6,764 nucleotides of DNA from Bacteroidales bacterium (GCA_004554255.1 SFNC01000103.1:1-6764), one strand, 5' to 3'; positions 1-5,634 are shown, counted from the first letter of the stretch. Notes: generated by a model not told the origin, from the letters alone. Numbers and translations are program-made.

Positions 1-31
1 CCATAAAGTTACAAAATTTTATGGACATAAT

Positions 32-61
32 AAAGCCTCAGCTTGTGAAAGTTGAGGCTTT
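32..61 (+). terminator. Intrinsic terminator hairpin, possibly bidirectional
   Basis: A 13-bp stem pairs 32-44 with 49-61, with one G-U pair and a GTGA loop. On the plus strand it is followed by a T-rich stretch (TTTTGCTTAAGTTTT, counting the last stem bases). On the minus strand it is followed by TTTATTATG. It most likely ends a plus-strand transcript entering from the left edge, and could also stop minus-strand read-through. The hairpin is seen directly; function is inferred from stem and U-tract. Confidence 0.75.
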
Positions 62-74
62 TGCTTAAGTTTTG
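43..74 (+). promoter_or_regulatory. Weak candidate promoter for the 75-263 unit
   Basis: TTG at 43-45, then 20 bases, then TAAGTTTTG at 66-74. This nearly fits the Bacteroidetes pattern (TTG, about 19-20 bases, TAnnTTTG) with a one-base offset in the -7 box. The -33 element sits inside the preceding terminator stem. Transcription would start near 80-82, which is downstream of the ATG at 75. If the promoter is real it therefore favours a small RNA over translation from that ATG. No other promoter is obvious here. Confidence 0.25.
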
Positions 75-203
75 ATGGGTAGTTCTGCAACACCCTCTCG
101 CAGAGAAATTATTTTTGAGGAGAGAAAGAGAAACGCAGAGGCGGCCGGTTCAGAAATAGAACCTCAGCGTTACTCGCGAAACCTGAATAAGATTGTTGGA
201 TAA
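75..203 (+). CDS. Possible 42-residue small protein (unrecognised), or part of a small RNA
   Basis: An open frame from ATG at 75 to TAA at 201-203 encodes 42 residues rich in Arg, Glu, Asn and Ser, with no hydrophobic segment and a slightly basic balance (about 8 Arg/Lys against 6 Glu). A stop at 66-68 closes the frame upstream. The composition is protein-like, but 42 stop-free codons are quite possible by chance and I recognise no family. The same DNA forms a strong hairpin: 132-136 and 138-141 pair with 167-171 and 162-165, with one A-A mismatch. An alternative inner stem pairs 147-151 with 159-163. A strong terminator follows at 232-263. Terminators on both sides suggest an independent plus-strand transcript of roughly 180-190 nt, which could be a noncoding RNA. 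The coding call is weak. Confidence 0.25.
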   Translation: MGSSATPSRREIIFEERKRNAEAAGSEIEPQRYSRNLNKIVG

Positions 204-231
204 GATTGCTGAGATAGGCAATTGGATGTTT

Positions 232-263
232 AAAAAGCGATGCGGGAAGTGCATCGCTTTTTT
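232..263 (+). terminator. Intrinsic terminator, probably serving both strands
   Basis: A 12-bp perfect stem pairs 232-243 with 251-262 around a 7-nt loop. On the plus strand it gives a run of six T (258-263). On the minus strand it ends with five T. In the plus direction it would end the small unit beginning near 75-80. In the minus direction it lies about 90 bases past the thioesterase stop codon and is the best terminator for the esterase-recF-dciA-thioesterase run. The 264-351 stretch between it and that stop codon contains nothing else I can identify. Confidence 0.75.
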
Positions 264-351
264 ATTGTACTTTTTTATTGTGGTGAGATAGGCCTGATTA
301 AGATATTTCTATTTTGCTATGGCCGGAGGCTGGCAGGTGTATAATTATTTG

Positions 352-792
352 TTAATCTTTGTTAATCTTCATGGAGTTTTTTAGGGCTTCCTTAAGCCAG
401 GGCTGGAGTGGAGCTCCTTTCTGTGTGGCGATGTCAAAGCCGGCGAGGATGGTTTCGGCTGTCGCTTTTACCTGTCCTGTCTCTGTTGAAACCACCTGCT
501 GATAGACGGTGAATGCGCGGTCTCCGAGGTGGGCGACGCCACTGCGCACGCTCACGGGCTCGCCCATGACTGTGGGCGCGTAGAAATTGATGTTTATATT
601 CACGATTACGGCCGATAGGTCCTGTGGCTCGAAACGCCGGCCCGCGGTCTGTTCCATGAACAGCATCTTTCCGAGGTCGAAATATTGCAGGTATGCGTTG
701 TTGTTGACGTGTCTGAAGGCGTCGTAGTCGCAGAAACGGCTTTGAATGTCGAAACTATGTGTCAGCGCACATGGTGCGGGAGGAACTTCCAT
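352..792 (-). CDS. Acyl-CoA thioesterase of the 4HBT hotdog-fold family
   Basis: A 146-residue cytoplasmic protein, the usual length for single hotdog-fold thioesterases, which hydrolyse acyl-CoA or acyl-ACP thioesters as homo-oligomers. The diagnostic block is near the N-terminus: D22-Y-D24, then R27-H-V-N-N-N, then A33-Y-L-Q-Y-F. This matches the family's Asp-x-x-Gly-His-Val-Asn-Asn signature, with Asp24 the likely catalytic acid. The usual Gly before His is Arg27 here. No signal peptide or membrane segment is visible. The ATG at 790-792 puts the signature at the normal distance from the N-terminus. It is the last gene of a minus-strand run, 14 nt downstream of the dciA-like gene. The substrate cannot be read from the sequence; clustering with recF and dciA probably reflects operon economy, not shared function. 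A 10-bp tandem duplication covers the last codons and the stop. Confidence 0.88.
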   Translation of the reverse strand: MEVPPAPCALTHSFDIQSRFCDYDAFRHVNNNAYLQYFDLGKMLFMEQTAGRRFEPQDLSAVIVNININFYAPTVMGEPVSVRSGVAHLGDRAFTVYQQVVSTETGQVKATAETILAGFDIATQKGAPLQPWLKEALKNSMKINKD

Positions 793-806
793 TTCAAAAA
801 AAATTC

Positions 807-1097
807 TTAGTGAAAAACAATTTTGGATATTACGTTGGTGCCCACGGCACCGTTTAGACGCTCAATAATCTGTCCTGCGACGAAACCCAGCTCGTGCTTC
901 AGCGATGCCGAGTTTATGCAGACGTGCAGGACATCGCGGTCCACCCATCTGCGGGTGGTACAGCGATTTATGGCCGGGCCGACAATCTCGGGCCACAGGA
1001 AACATGCCTGTTGCTGGTGGTAAGTCTCCGTGGCGCCGCAGGCGGCGATGGCTTGCCGGATGATAGTGTCGACGCGCAGTGCTTCTGTCTTTTTCAT
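807..1097 (-). CDS. dciA: DUF721 / DciA-like protein, probable replicative helicase loader
   Basis: A 96-residue protein with the DUF721 pattern. An N-terminal helix is followed by W35-x-E-I-V-G around 35-40, then L57-H-V-C-I-N-S-A-S-L-K-H-E-L around 57-70, and a C-terminal helix with L-N and a final I-x-x-I-V-F strand. DUF721 includes DciA, which loads or activates the DnaB helicase in bacteria lacking DnaC/DnaI; that role is family knowledge, not visible here. The ATG (1095-1097) overlaps the recF stop (1094-1096) in an ATGA arrangement, implying translational coupling. Order recF then DUF721 is also known from actinobacterial chromosomes and supports the call. The protein is short compared with proteobacterial DciA but has the conserved core. 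The main uncertainty is whether every DUF721 member does this job. Confidence 0.8.
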   Translation of the reverse strand: MKKTEALRVDTIIRQAIAACGATETYHQQQACFLWPEIVGPAINRCTTRRWVDRDVLHVCINSASLKHELGFVAGQIIERLNGAVGTNVISKIVFH

Positions 1098-2200
1098 TGC
1101 AGCTGAGTAAACTCACCGTCGCAAACGGTCCACAAGGCGTGGGCCGCGGGGATGTGGCCCAGGATTTCGTCAAGGTGTTTGCGGTTTGTGTCGGTAATGA
1201 ATATCTGTCCGAATTTATCATCGGCGACTACGCTGATGATGGCCTCCACGCGTCCGGCGTCCAGCTTATCGAATATATCGTCGAGCAGCAGCAGGGGTTT
1301 CAGGCCGGTCCATTCGGCGAGGAACTCGTACTGAGCGAGGCGCAGGGCTATCGTGTAGGTTTTCTGCTGCCCCTGCGAGGCTGTCTGGCGCACGGGCATG
1401 GAGTTTAGCGTAAGGCTGATGTCATCGCGGTGGGGCCCGGTGGATGTATGTTTGAGTATGGTGTCGCGGCCGCGGAAACGTTCGAATAGGTCCATCATGG
1501 ACAGTCCCTCCTCGTTTTCGAGGGCACTGTGGTACTCCAGGCCGGTGAATTCGGCATCACTTCCGGCAATCGCGGCATAATACCGGCGATGTATGCGCGC
1601 CAGGCGCTCGATAATATTGCGCCGGCACTCGGTTATATAGCGCGCGGAAGCGTCCATGGCCGTCTCGATAGCGAGGAACAGCATGCTGTCCGATACACCG
1701 TCGCGCAACAGTTTGTTGCGCTGCTGCAGATTGTGGTTATACCGGATGAGATGGTCCAGATACCTGGCGTCGCCCTGCGAGATTATCATGTCAATAAAGC
1801 GGCGACGCTCCTCTCCACCACCGTTAACGAGGTCCATGTCGGCGGGCGACACAAGGACGGCGGGGAAAAGTCCGATATGCGCGCTTAGCCGCTTGTATTC
1901 TTTCCCGGAGCGTTTGAAGGTCTTACGGCGTCCACCGCCGAGGCTCACGTTAATCTCCTCGTCGGAACCTTTGCGTTCATAACTTCCCTGGAGAATCATA
2001 AAATCCTCTCCCCGGCGCATCACCATACTGTCCTGTGCCCCGGTAAAGCTCTTGCAGAAGCTGAGATAGTATATGGCATCAAGCAGGTTGCTCTTGCCCA
2101 TACCGTTGTTTCCGAGCAGGCAGTTGAGTTTCTCAGAGAACCGGAATGTTCCCTGTGCTATATTCTTGAAATTGGTGACGTTAAGCGCTTTAAGCAGCAT
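1094..2200 (-). CDS. recF: DNA replication and repair protein RecF
   Basis: A 368-residue SMC-like ABC ATPase, close to the usual 360-370. RecF binds single-strand gaps and, with RecO and RecR, helps load RecA on SSB-coated DNA. Walker A is G30-N-N-G-M-G-K36-S37. The N-terminal strand L-x-V-T-N-F-K-N around 6-13 is typical of RecF/SMC heads. The conserved G255-P-H-R-D-D block, the ABC signature S275-Q-G-Q-Q-K280 and Walker B L303-L-L-L-D-D-I-F-D-K-L-D314 follow in order, so the ATPase looks intact. The start at 2198-2200 overlaps the esterase stop by one base (TAATG on the minus strand), and its own stop overlaps the dciA start. It is thus embedded in a translationally coupled operon. Its promoter must lie upstream, since there is no intergenic space before it. 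Confidence 0.97.
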   Translation of the reverse strand: MLLKALNVTNFKNIAQGTFRFSEKLNCLLGNNGMGKSNLLDAIYYLSFCKSFTGAQDSMVMRRGEDFMILQGSYERKGSDEEINVSLGGGRRKTFKRSGKEYKRLSAHIGLFPAVLVSPADMDLVNGGGEERRRFIDMIISQGDARYLDHLIRYNHNLQQRNKLLRDGVSDSMLFLAIETAMDASARYITECRRNIIERLARIHRRYYAAIAGSDAEFTGLEYHSALENEEGLSMMDLFERFRGRDTILKHTSTGPHRDDISLTLNSMPVRQTASQGQQKTYTIALRLAQYEFLAEWTGLKPLLLLDDIFDKLDAGRVEAIISVVADDKFGQIFITDTNRKHLDEILGHIPAAHALWTVCDGEFTQLQ

Positions 2201-3021
2201 TACTTACTCTTTGCGGCCTTGAAGTTATTGCTGAAGAACAGCGTCTGATACAATATGGAGTTGGCCCAATATTTCCAGTTGTGCTTGCCGGGGCGCGAGA
2301 TATAGTCGTGCGGAACCTTGGCGTCCAGGAGTTTCTGATGCAGATCCGAATTCACTTTCGCGAAAAAGTCCTCGCTACCGCAGTCGAAAATAATATTCTG
2401 ACCGTTGGCCTTCATCTTGTCCACCATATTAATCACGGTGTGCTGCTCCCAGACAGTGGGGTTCGTCTTATAATCGCCGAGAGCCTCGGCTATTTTCCAT
2501 TTTTTCTCGAAGGGTATAAAGTTAACGCCGCCGCTCATAGAGCCGATATTGCCCCATATTTCGGGGTGACGTGTGCCCAGGTAAAGGCCGCCGTGTCCGC
2601 CCATGCTCAGACCTGTTATGGCGCGCTGCGAAGCGTCCTTGGCGGTGGGATAGTGGCTGTCGATGTAAGGCACCAGGTCCTTTACAAAGAATGACTCCAT
2701 CTTCACCTTGGGGTTTACGGGCGAGTCAAAATACCAAGAGTCGCGGCCGTCGGGCATTACAATCAGCACGCCGTACTGGTCGGCAAAATTACCCACCGCG
2801 GGCACCATCTTGCTCCAGCTTCTGTAGTCGCCGCCATATCCGTTCAGCAGATATATTGTGGGCAGTTCCACGCCCTGCCATGCGGCGATGTCCGGGGCTG
2901 TCACGGTCACCTTCATGGGCGTTTCCAGGTGCTTTGTCTCAACGAGGACAGTATCCGTGGTAAACGCTGCCGCCCACAGCGCTGCGGTGGCGGCTACTAT
3001 TGTCAGAATAAATCTTTTCAT
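2200..3021 (-). CDS. Secreted esterase of the esterase D / antigen 85-like alpha/beta hydrolase family
   Basis: A 273-residue protein with an N-terminal signal peptide: K2-R3, a hydrophobic stretch 4-19, and a plausible signal peptidase I site after A17-A-A19. There is no lipobox Cys, so it is probably periplasmic or exported. The mature part is a putative-esterase (PF00756-type) alpha/beta hydrolase. L58-L-N-G-Y-G-G forms the expected oxyanion-loop region, G137-L-S139-M-G carries the nucleophile, G215-S-E-D218 the likely acid, and G245-K-H247-N-W the likely His. Relatives hydrolyse short-chain acyl esters, S-formylglutathione, or acetyl and feruloyl esters on plant polysaccharides; the substrate here is unknown. 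The stop overlaps the recF ATG by one base, and the start is 85 bp from the cytidylate-kinase-like gene upstream. I see no clear promoter in that gap, so transcription could come from upstream. Confidence 0.88.
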   Translation of the reverse strand: MKRFILTIVAATAALWAAAFTTDTVLVETKHLETPMKVTVTAPDIAAWQGVELPTIYLLNGYGGDYRSWSKMVPAVGNFADQYGVLIVMPDGRDSWYFDSPVNPKVKMESFFVKDLVPYIDSHYPTAKDASQRAITGLSMGGHGGLYLGTRHPEIWGNIGSMSGGVNFIPFEKKWKIAEALGDYKTNPTVWEQHTVINMVDKMKANGQNIIFDCGSEDFFAKVNSDLHQKLLDAKVPHDYISRPGKHNWKYWANSILYQTLFFSNNFKAAKSK

Positions 3022-3024
3022 ATT

Positions 3025-3108
3025 AAGTAACTCTTATAAATTAGTTAATTGATCCAATTGCTTTGGTAACTCTTTTTAGCTGATGCATCTAAATTGTGCG
3101 AGTTACTT
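3025..3108 (-). repeat. Three GAGTTAC-type repeats that can form alternative hairpins ahead of the esterase
   Basis: On the minus strand AAGTAACTC (3108-3100) is followed by GAGTTACC (3072-3065) and GAGTTACTT (3033-3025). The first element can pair with the second over 7 bp or with the third over 9 bp, but not both. The third lies just before the esterase ATG; the first overlaps the stop of the upstream kinase-like gene. The structure would therefore exist only in a read-through transcript. The repeats are seen directly; a regulatory role is speculation. Confidence 0.4.
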
Positions 3109-3745
3109 ATTTGTTAAATCGGGATTCGAGATATGAAACTACGAGGTTCACGATAGCGTCGGCGTCCAGCACGGAGGAGTTGATGGTCAGGTCGTACCCG
3201 GCGGCGTCGCCCCATTTTTTATCGGTGTAGAAATTATAATATCCGGCACGCAGCTTGTTGGTTTTCTCCATGAAGGCGCGAGCGGTTTCCGGCGTTTTAT
3301 CGGTGTCGCGCTCCATGATGCGTTTAACACAATCCTCCGGGGTGGCGTGAATGAACAAGTTTACCACATTGGGAATATCACGCAAGACATAATCAGCTGT
3401 TCTACCGACGATTACGCATGGTCCTTGCGCGGCAATACGGTGCATGAAATCGCACTGTGCCTTGTACAGGGCATCGTCGCTGATGCTGGTGGATCCGTCG
3501 TAAAGCGACATGGGACCAAGCCCCATGTTGAAGCTGAAAAGTCCACTGAGGAAATGCGGGCGGCGCTCGTCGTTGCGCTCAAAAAAATCTGCCGACAGGC
3601 CGGCGGCCTTGGCAGCCTGCTGCAACAGTTCCTTATCATAAAACCCAATGCCGAGGCGCTCGGCAATCATGCGGCCAAGCATTCTGCCGCCGCTGCCCAT
3701 CTGGCGCCCGACTGTGATTACGTATTTATCCGGTAAACTTTTCAT
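3107..3745 (-). CDS. Cytidylate-kinase-like P-loop protein
   Basis: A 212-residue soluble protein with the Cytidylate_kin2 pattern. The N-terminal P-loop is G13-R-Q-M-G-S-G-G20-R. The family block F35-Y-D-K-E-L-L-Q-Q-A-A follows. V112-I-V-G-R-T-A-D-Y-V-L-R is near the middle, and an R-rich lid-like stretch (R142-I-M-E-R-D and R-A-G-Y-Y-N-F-Y-T) precedes Y-D-L-T-I-N-S-S near the C-terminus. Authentic Cmk phosphorylates CMP/dCMP using ATP. This related family is widespread in Firmicutes and Bacteroidetes, and its physiological substrate is not established, so I withhold the cmk symbol. The ATG at 3743-3745 is supported by a consensus promoter 20-50 bp upstream. It is transcribed in the same direction as the esterase, with an 85-bp gap and no strong terminator between, so partial read-through into the esterase-recF operon is possible. 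Confidence 0.87.
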   Translation of the reverse strand: MKSLPDKYVITVGRQMGSGGRMLGRMIAERLGIGFYDKELLQQAAKAAGLSADFFERNDERRPHFLSGLFSFNMGLGPMSLYDGSTSISDDALYKAQCDFMHRIAAQGPCVIVGRTADYVLRDIPNVVNLFIHATPEDCVKRIMERDTDKTPETARAFMEKTNKLRAGYYNFYTDKKWGDAAGYDLTINSSVLDADAIVNLVVSYLESRFNK

Positions 3746-3766
3746 GGACTTCTATTTTTGTTCTCG

Positions 3767-3797
3767 CAAATATAAGCATTTTTCCCAAATTCACAAA
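3767..3797 (-). promoter_or_regulatory. Consensus Bacteroidetes promoter for the kinase-like gene
   Basis: On the minus strand TTTG (3797-3794), then exactly 19 bases, then TATATTTG (3774-3767), a perfect TAnnTTTG -7 element. Transcription should start near 3760, leaving a leader of about 15 nt before the ATG at 3745. The -33 element lies within the U-tract of the preceding terminator. Confidence 0.85.
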
Positions 3798-3835
3798 ACA
3801 AACGCGCGCCGCGCAGCGATTCTGCACGGCACGCG
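3794..3835 (-). terminator. Intrinsic terminator of the VWA gene
   Basis: On the minus strand a 14-bp GC-rich stem pairs 3835-3822 with 3816-3803 (two G-U pairs, 5-nt loop), followed by TTTGTTTTG (3802-3794). It begins 24 bases past the VWA stop codon. Its U-tract contains the -33 TTTG of the next promoter, so end and restart signals are fused. Confidence 0.85.
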
Positions 3836-3858
3836 TAGGGGTTATTGTTGCGGGGCGG

Positions 3859-4539
3859 TTAGTCGGTGAAGAATTTTTTACTGATGCGTTTGCGGATTGA
3901 GAGGCGCTCGCTTTGGGTGGGTGCACAGGCCTCGCTGGCAATTCGGTTCTCGTGATAGTCTTCCATGCTTTTTGAGAACTTGCAGAACATCACATCCGTT
4001 CCGTCTTCGTCGTTATCGAACGACATTTTGTTGTCGATATTCATGCTGGCTGCAACGTGATCTACGTCAATGTTTGCGCCGATAAAGTTGAATGCCCACC
4101 CCAGTTCCTTAAGCTCCGAGATAAGCTTTGACAGCGCCGGCAGGTTGTATTGGGTGCTGGCGTTCTCGTAACCGTCTGTGATGATGGTTACTACGGCTGT
4201 GGCATCCTCGTGTGTGTCTGCAATGGTCTTGAGGTCAACGAGTGTGGAGCCTACGGCATCGTAAAGAGGTGTGCTACCCCATGGAGTATAGTCCTTTTCG
4301 GTGATGTGGGCGACGTTTTCGGTAGGCGCGTTCTTGATGATGTAACGCGAGGGGCGGTTGCCGCTGGACTGAAAGGCGTAGATGCTGATAAAACTGCGCT
4401 GTGTGTCGCCATGTTTTTCCTGCAGGGACTTGGCCACGTTAATAACTTCGTTGCAGCCTGCGATAGTGCTTTTGGTTGCCGACGACATTGAGCCGGATTC
4501 GTCAAGGATAATGAGATTGAATACGCTGGTCTTTTCCAT
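3859..4539 (-). CDS. Stand-alone von Willebrand factor A (VWA) domain protein
   Basis: A 226-residue protein that is almost entirely one VWA domain. The metal-ion-dependent adhesion site is intact: D13-E-S15-G-S17 after the first beta strand, T90 in W-G-S-T-P-L-Y-D, and D122 in I-I-T-D-G-Y-E-N. There is no signal peptide or transmembrane segment, so it is probably cytoplasmic. The C-terminal ~40 residues are charged, ending in a basic R-K-R-I-S-K-K stretch. Soluble single-domain VWA proteins of this type resemble TerY/YegL-like proteins, which are thought to mediate metal-dependent protein contacts; no partner is evident nearby. It is bounded by a strong terminator downstream and a 108-bp gap upstream, where I see no consensus promoter. 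Domain call is confident; cellular role is unknown. Confidence 0.9.
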   Translation of the reverse strand: MEKTSVFNLIILDESGSMSSATKSTIAGCNEVINVAKSLQEKHGDTQRSFISIYAFQSSGNRPSRYIIKNAPTENVAHITEKDYTPWGSTPLYDAVGSTLVDLKTIADTHEDATAVVTIITDGYENASTQYNLPALSKLISELKELGWAFNFIGANIDVDHVAASMNIDNKMSFDNDEDGTDVMFCKFSKSMEDYHENRIASEACAPTQSERLSIRKRISKKFFTD

Positions 4540-4647
4540 GATAACTTGTTTTTATGGGGTGAAAAATGTGTGAATTAGTGTGTTTTACACAGGGGTTGAA
4601 TAAGTATATTTTAAAAAGGATAAGAGTCTGACGTTTTATCTGCGAGG

Positions 4648-5469
4648 TCAGAAATTGAATAAATCTTTAAGTGAATGGAATTTCTTTCTATCGGGTTTCT
4701 CAATGTCCTCGCGCAAGGTGAATTTGCGCGCGCGACGGGATGTTACAGACCATTCCGCCGAGTCCTTGTCCTCATCGCAAGCCACGCTGGATGGCATTTC
4801 GTCCGGGGCGTTGCAGCATTCCGTTAAATTGTCCTCGGCGTCAATCAGCAGGTCGGACTGCATTACCTTTCGCTGGAAATTGCGACGGTCGTACTTGGTT
4901 CCGTTAATAGCCTCGTAGACCTGACGGAGCTCGTCCATCGTGAAAACATCGTCAAGCAAACGGAAAGCCACGGGCCTGACTCTGAGCACCTCACGGAGAT
5001 AATCACGTGCAAAAGCGATGATTTTTTCATGATCGAAGGCCAACGGCGGCAACATCTCAGCCCCGAACCACATGGCCCTTGCAGCATCGTCTCCGCCTAC
5101 AACCTGATAGTCATCCGGACGCACCAAGGCGATAAATGCCACAGTGACAACGCGTCCGCGCGGGTCGCGCGTTGTGTCGCTGAAGACATGGAACTGCTCC
5201 AGATAAACCCTTGTCACACCGGTTTCCTCGGCCAACTCGCGGCGAGCACAGTCCTCAATGGTCTCATTCATACGCATAAAACCACCCGGAAGCGCCCACA
5301 TGCCCAGATAAGGCTCTACGCCGCGCTCAATCAACAGAATCTTGAGCTCGTGACCATCGAAACCGAAGATCACGCAGTCGGCAGTAACAGCCGGCCGGGG
5401 GTACTCGTAAACGTACCGGCCCTTGGCTTCCGGCGCATCCTTAGGCGTCTGTAATTCCGAATCTGACAT
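4648..5469 (-). CDS. NrtR/AraR-type Nudix transcriptional regulator
   Basis: A 273-residue protein with an N-terminal Nudix domain (about 25-155) and a C-terminal winged helix (about 165-273), the architecture of NrtR regulators. NrtR proteins control NAD or sugar genes and sense ADP-ribose or related ligands. The Nudix box is complete: G63, E69, R77-E78-L79, E81-E82, G84-V85. ADP-ribose-type pyrophosphatase activity could therefore remain; some NrtR proteins have lost it. The DNA-binding part has Y193-D-R-R-N-F-Q-R-K-V around 193-202 and S244-R-R-A-R-K-F-T-L, which I align with the conserved wing R-x-A-x-L-Y. An acidic insertion of about 35 residues (208-243), with Cys218, Cys219 and Cys231, interrupts the wing. 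The gene has a consensus promoter bracketed by two matching 21-bp operators, so autorepression is likely. No obvious NAD or sugar target gene is in the window. The ATG is at 5467-5469. A plain Nudix hydrolase is the alternative. Confidence 0.88.
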   Translation of the reverse strand: MSDSELQTPKDAPEAKGRYVYEYPRPAVTADCVIFGFDGHELKILLIERGVEPYLGMWALPGGFMRMNETIEDCARRELAEETGVTRVYLEQFHVFSDTTRDPRGRVVTVAFIALVRPDDYQVVGGDDAARAMWFGAEMLPPLAFDHEKIIAFARDYLREVLRVRPVAFRLLDDVFTMDELRQVYEAINGTKYDRRNFQRKVMQSDLLIDAEDNLTECCNAPDEMPSSVACDEDKDSAEWSVTSRRARKFTLREDIEKPDRKKFHSLKDLFNF

Positions 5470-5495
5470 AATATATAAAGTGTTTGCTTATTGCG

Positions 5496-5516
5496 TTTGC
5501 GTTATTATGACGCAAA
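5496..5516. promoter_or_regulatory. Operator 1: 21-bp inverted repeat over the Nudix promoter -7 element
   Basis: TTTGCGT (5496-5502), seven bases, ACGCAAA (5510-5516). The spacer is nearly palindromic too, with a single mismatched pair. It overlaps the minus-strand -7 box (5513-5520) and the expected start site near 5506, a classic repressor position. An extra TTGCGT half-site adjoins at 5491-5496. The presumed ligand is the Nudix regulator encoded immediately downstream. Confidence 0.8.
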
Positions 5517-5543
5517 GTTACAATTAAATTTTGAAACTGCAAA
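5513..5543 (-). promoter_or_regulatory. Promoter of the Nudix regulator gene
   Basis: On the minus strand TTTG (5543-5540), exactly 19 bases, then TAACTTTG (5520-5513), a perfect TAnnTTTG. The expected start is near 5506, giving a leader of about 37 nt. Operator 1 overlaps the -7 box and operator 2 lies 5 bp upstream of the -33 box. Confidence 0.85.
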
Positions 5544-5548
5544 ATAAT

Positions 5549-5569
5549 TTTGCGTTATTTTGACGCAAA
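5549..5569. promoter_or_regulatory. Operator 2: second 21-bp inverted repeat upstream of the Nudix promoter
   Basis: TTTGCGT (5549-5555), seven bases, ACGCAAA (5563-5569). Arms and spacer length are identical to operator 1, and the spacer differs at one position. Centre-to-centre distance from operator 1 is 53 bp, about five helical turns, so both sites face the same side of the DNA. Cooperative binding or a small loop over the promoter is plausible. Confidence 0.8.
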
Positions 5570-5605
5570 TGTGCGATTTTTATCTAAAAAAAGGCTAAAA
5601 TAATA

Positions 5606-5634
5606 CGATTGTAACAATCGCGTAACAATGTTAC
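5606..5634. repeat. Two adjacent short palindromes in the divergent region
   Basis: CGATTG-TAA-CAATCG (5606-5620) is followed one base later by GTAAC-AAT-GTTAC (5622-5634). The shared core GTAACA recurs at 5731 and 5789, and GTAAC at 5742, all ahead of the ECF sigma start codon. They could bind an unknown factor or form tiny hairpins. In this AT-rich stretch (5570-5719) I see nothing else firm apart from the half-site at 5708. Confidence 0.4.

Noticed and set aside
4..34. Minus-strand TTTA-N19-TAACTTTA at the left edge, overlapping a CCATAAA/TTTATGG inverted repeat
   Set aside because: Both boxes miss the final G of the consensus, and whatever it would drive lies outside the window.
150..230. 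Slight resemblance to parts of a TPP riboswitch (ACCTGA, GGATAA, CTGAGA)
   Set aside because: The motifs are in the wrong order, the conserved core is missing, and no thiamine gene follows.
862..1221. Minus-strand 119-residue frame overlapping dciA and recF
   Set aside because: It overlaps two well-supported genes in another frame and looks like a shadow, with a low-complexity composition.
1079..1982. Several long plus-strand open frames opposite recF (for example 1529-1888 and 1079-1408)
   Set aside because: They are antisense to a clear recF, show no recognisable domain, and arise from the GC-rich codon pattern of the real gene.
2281..2963. Plus-strand frames opposite the esterase
   Set aside because: Antisense to an intact esterase with catalytic motifs; no domain or promoter.
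4579..4591. TGTGT-TTT-ACACA palindrome upstream of the VWA gene
   Set aside because: Single 5-bp-arm site with no second copy or clear promoter; likely chance in AT-rich DNA.
4627..4652. TCTGAC/GTCAGA hairpin overlapping the Nudix stop codon
   Set aside because: Only 6 bp with a 14-nt loop and no immediate U-tract; too weak to call a terminator.
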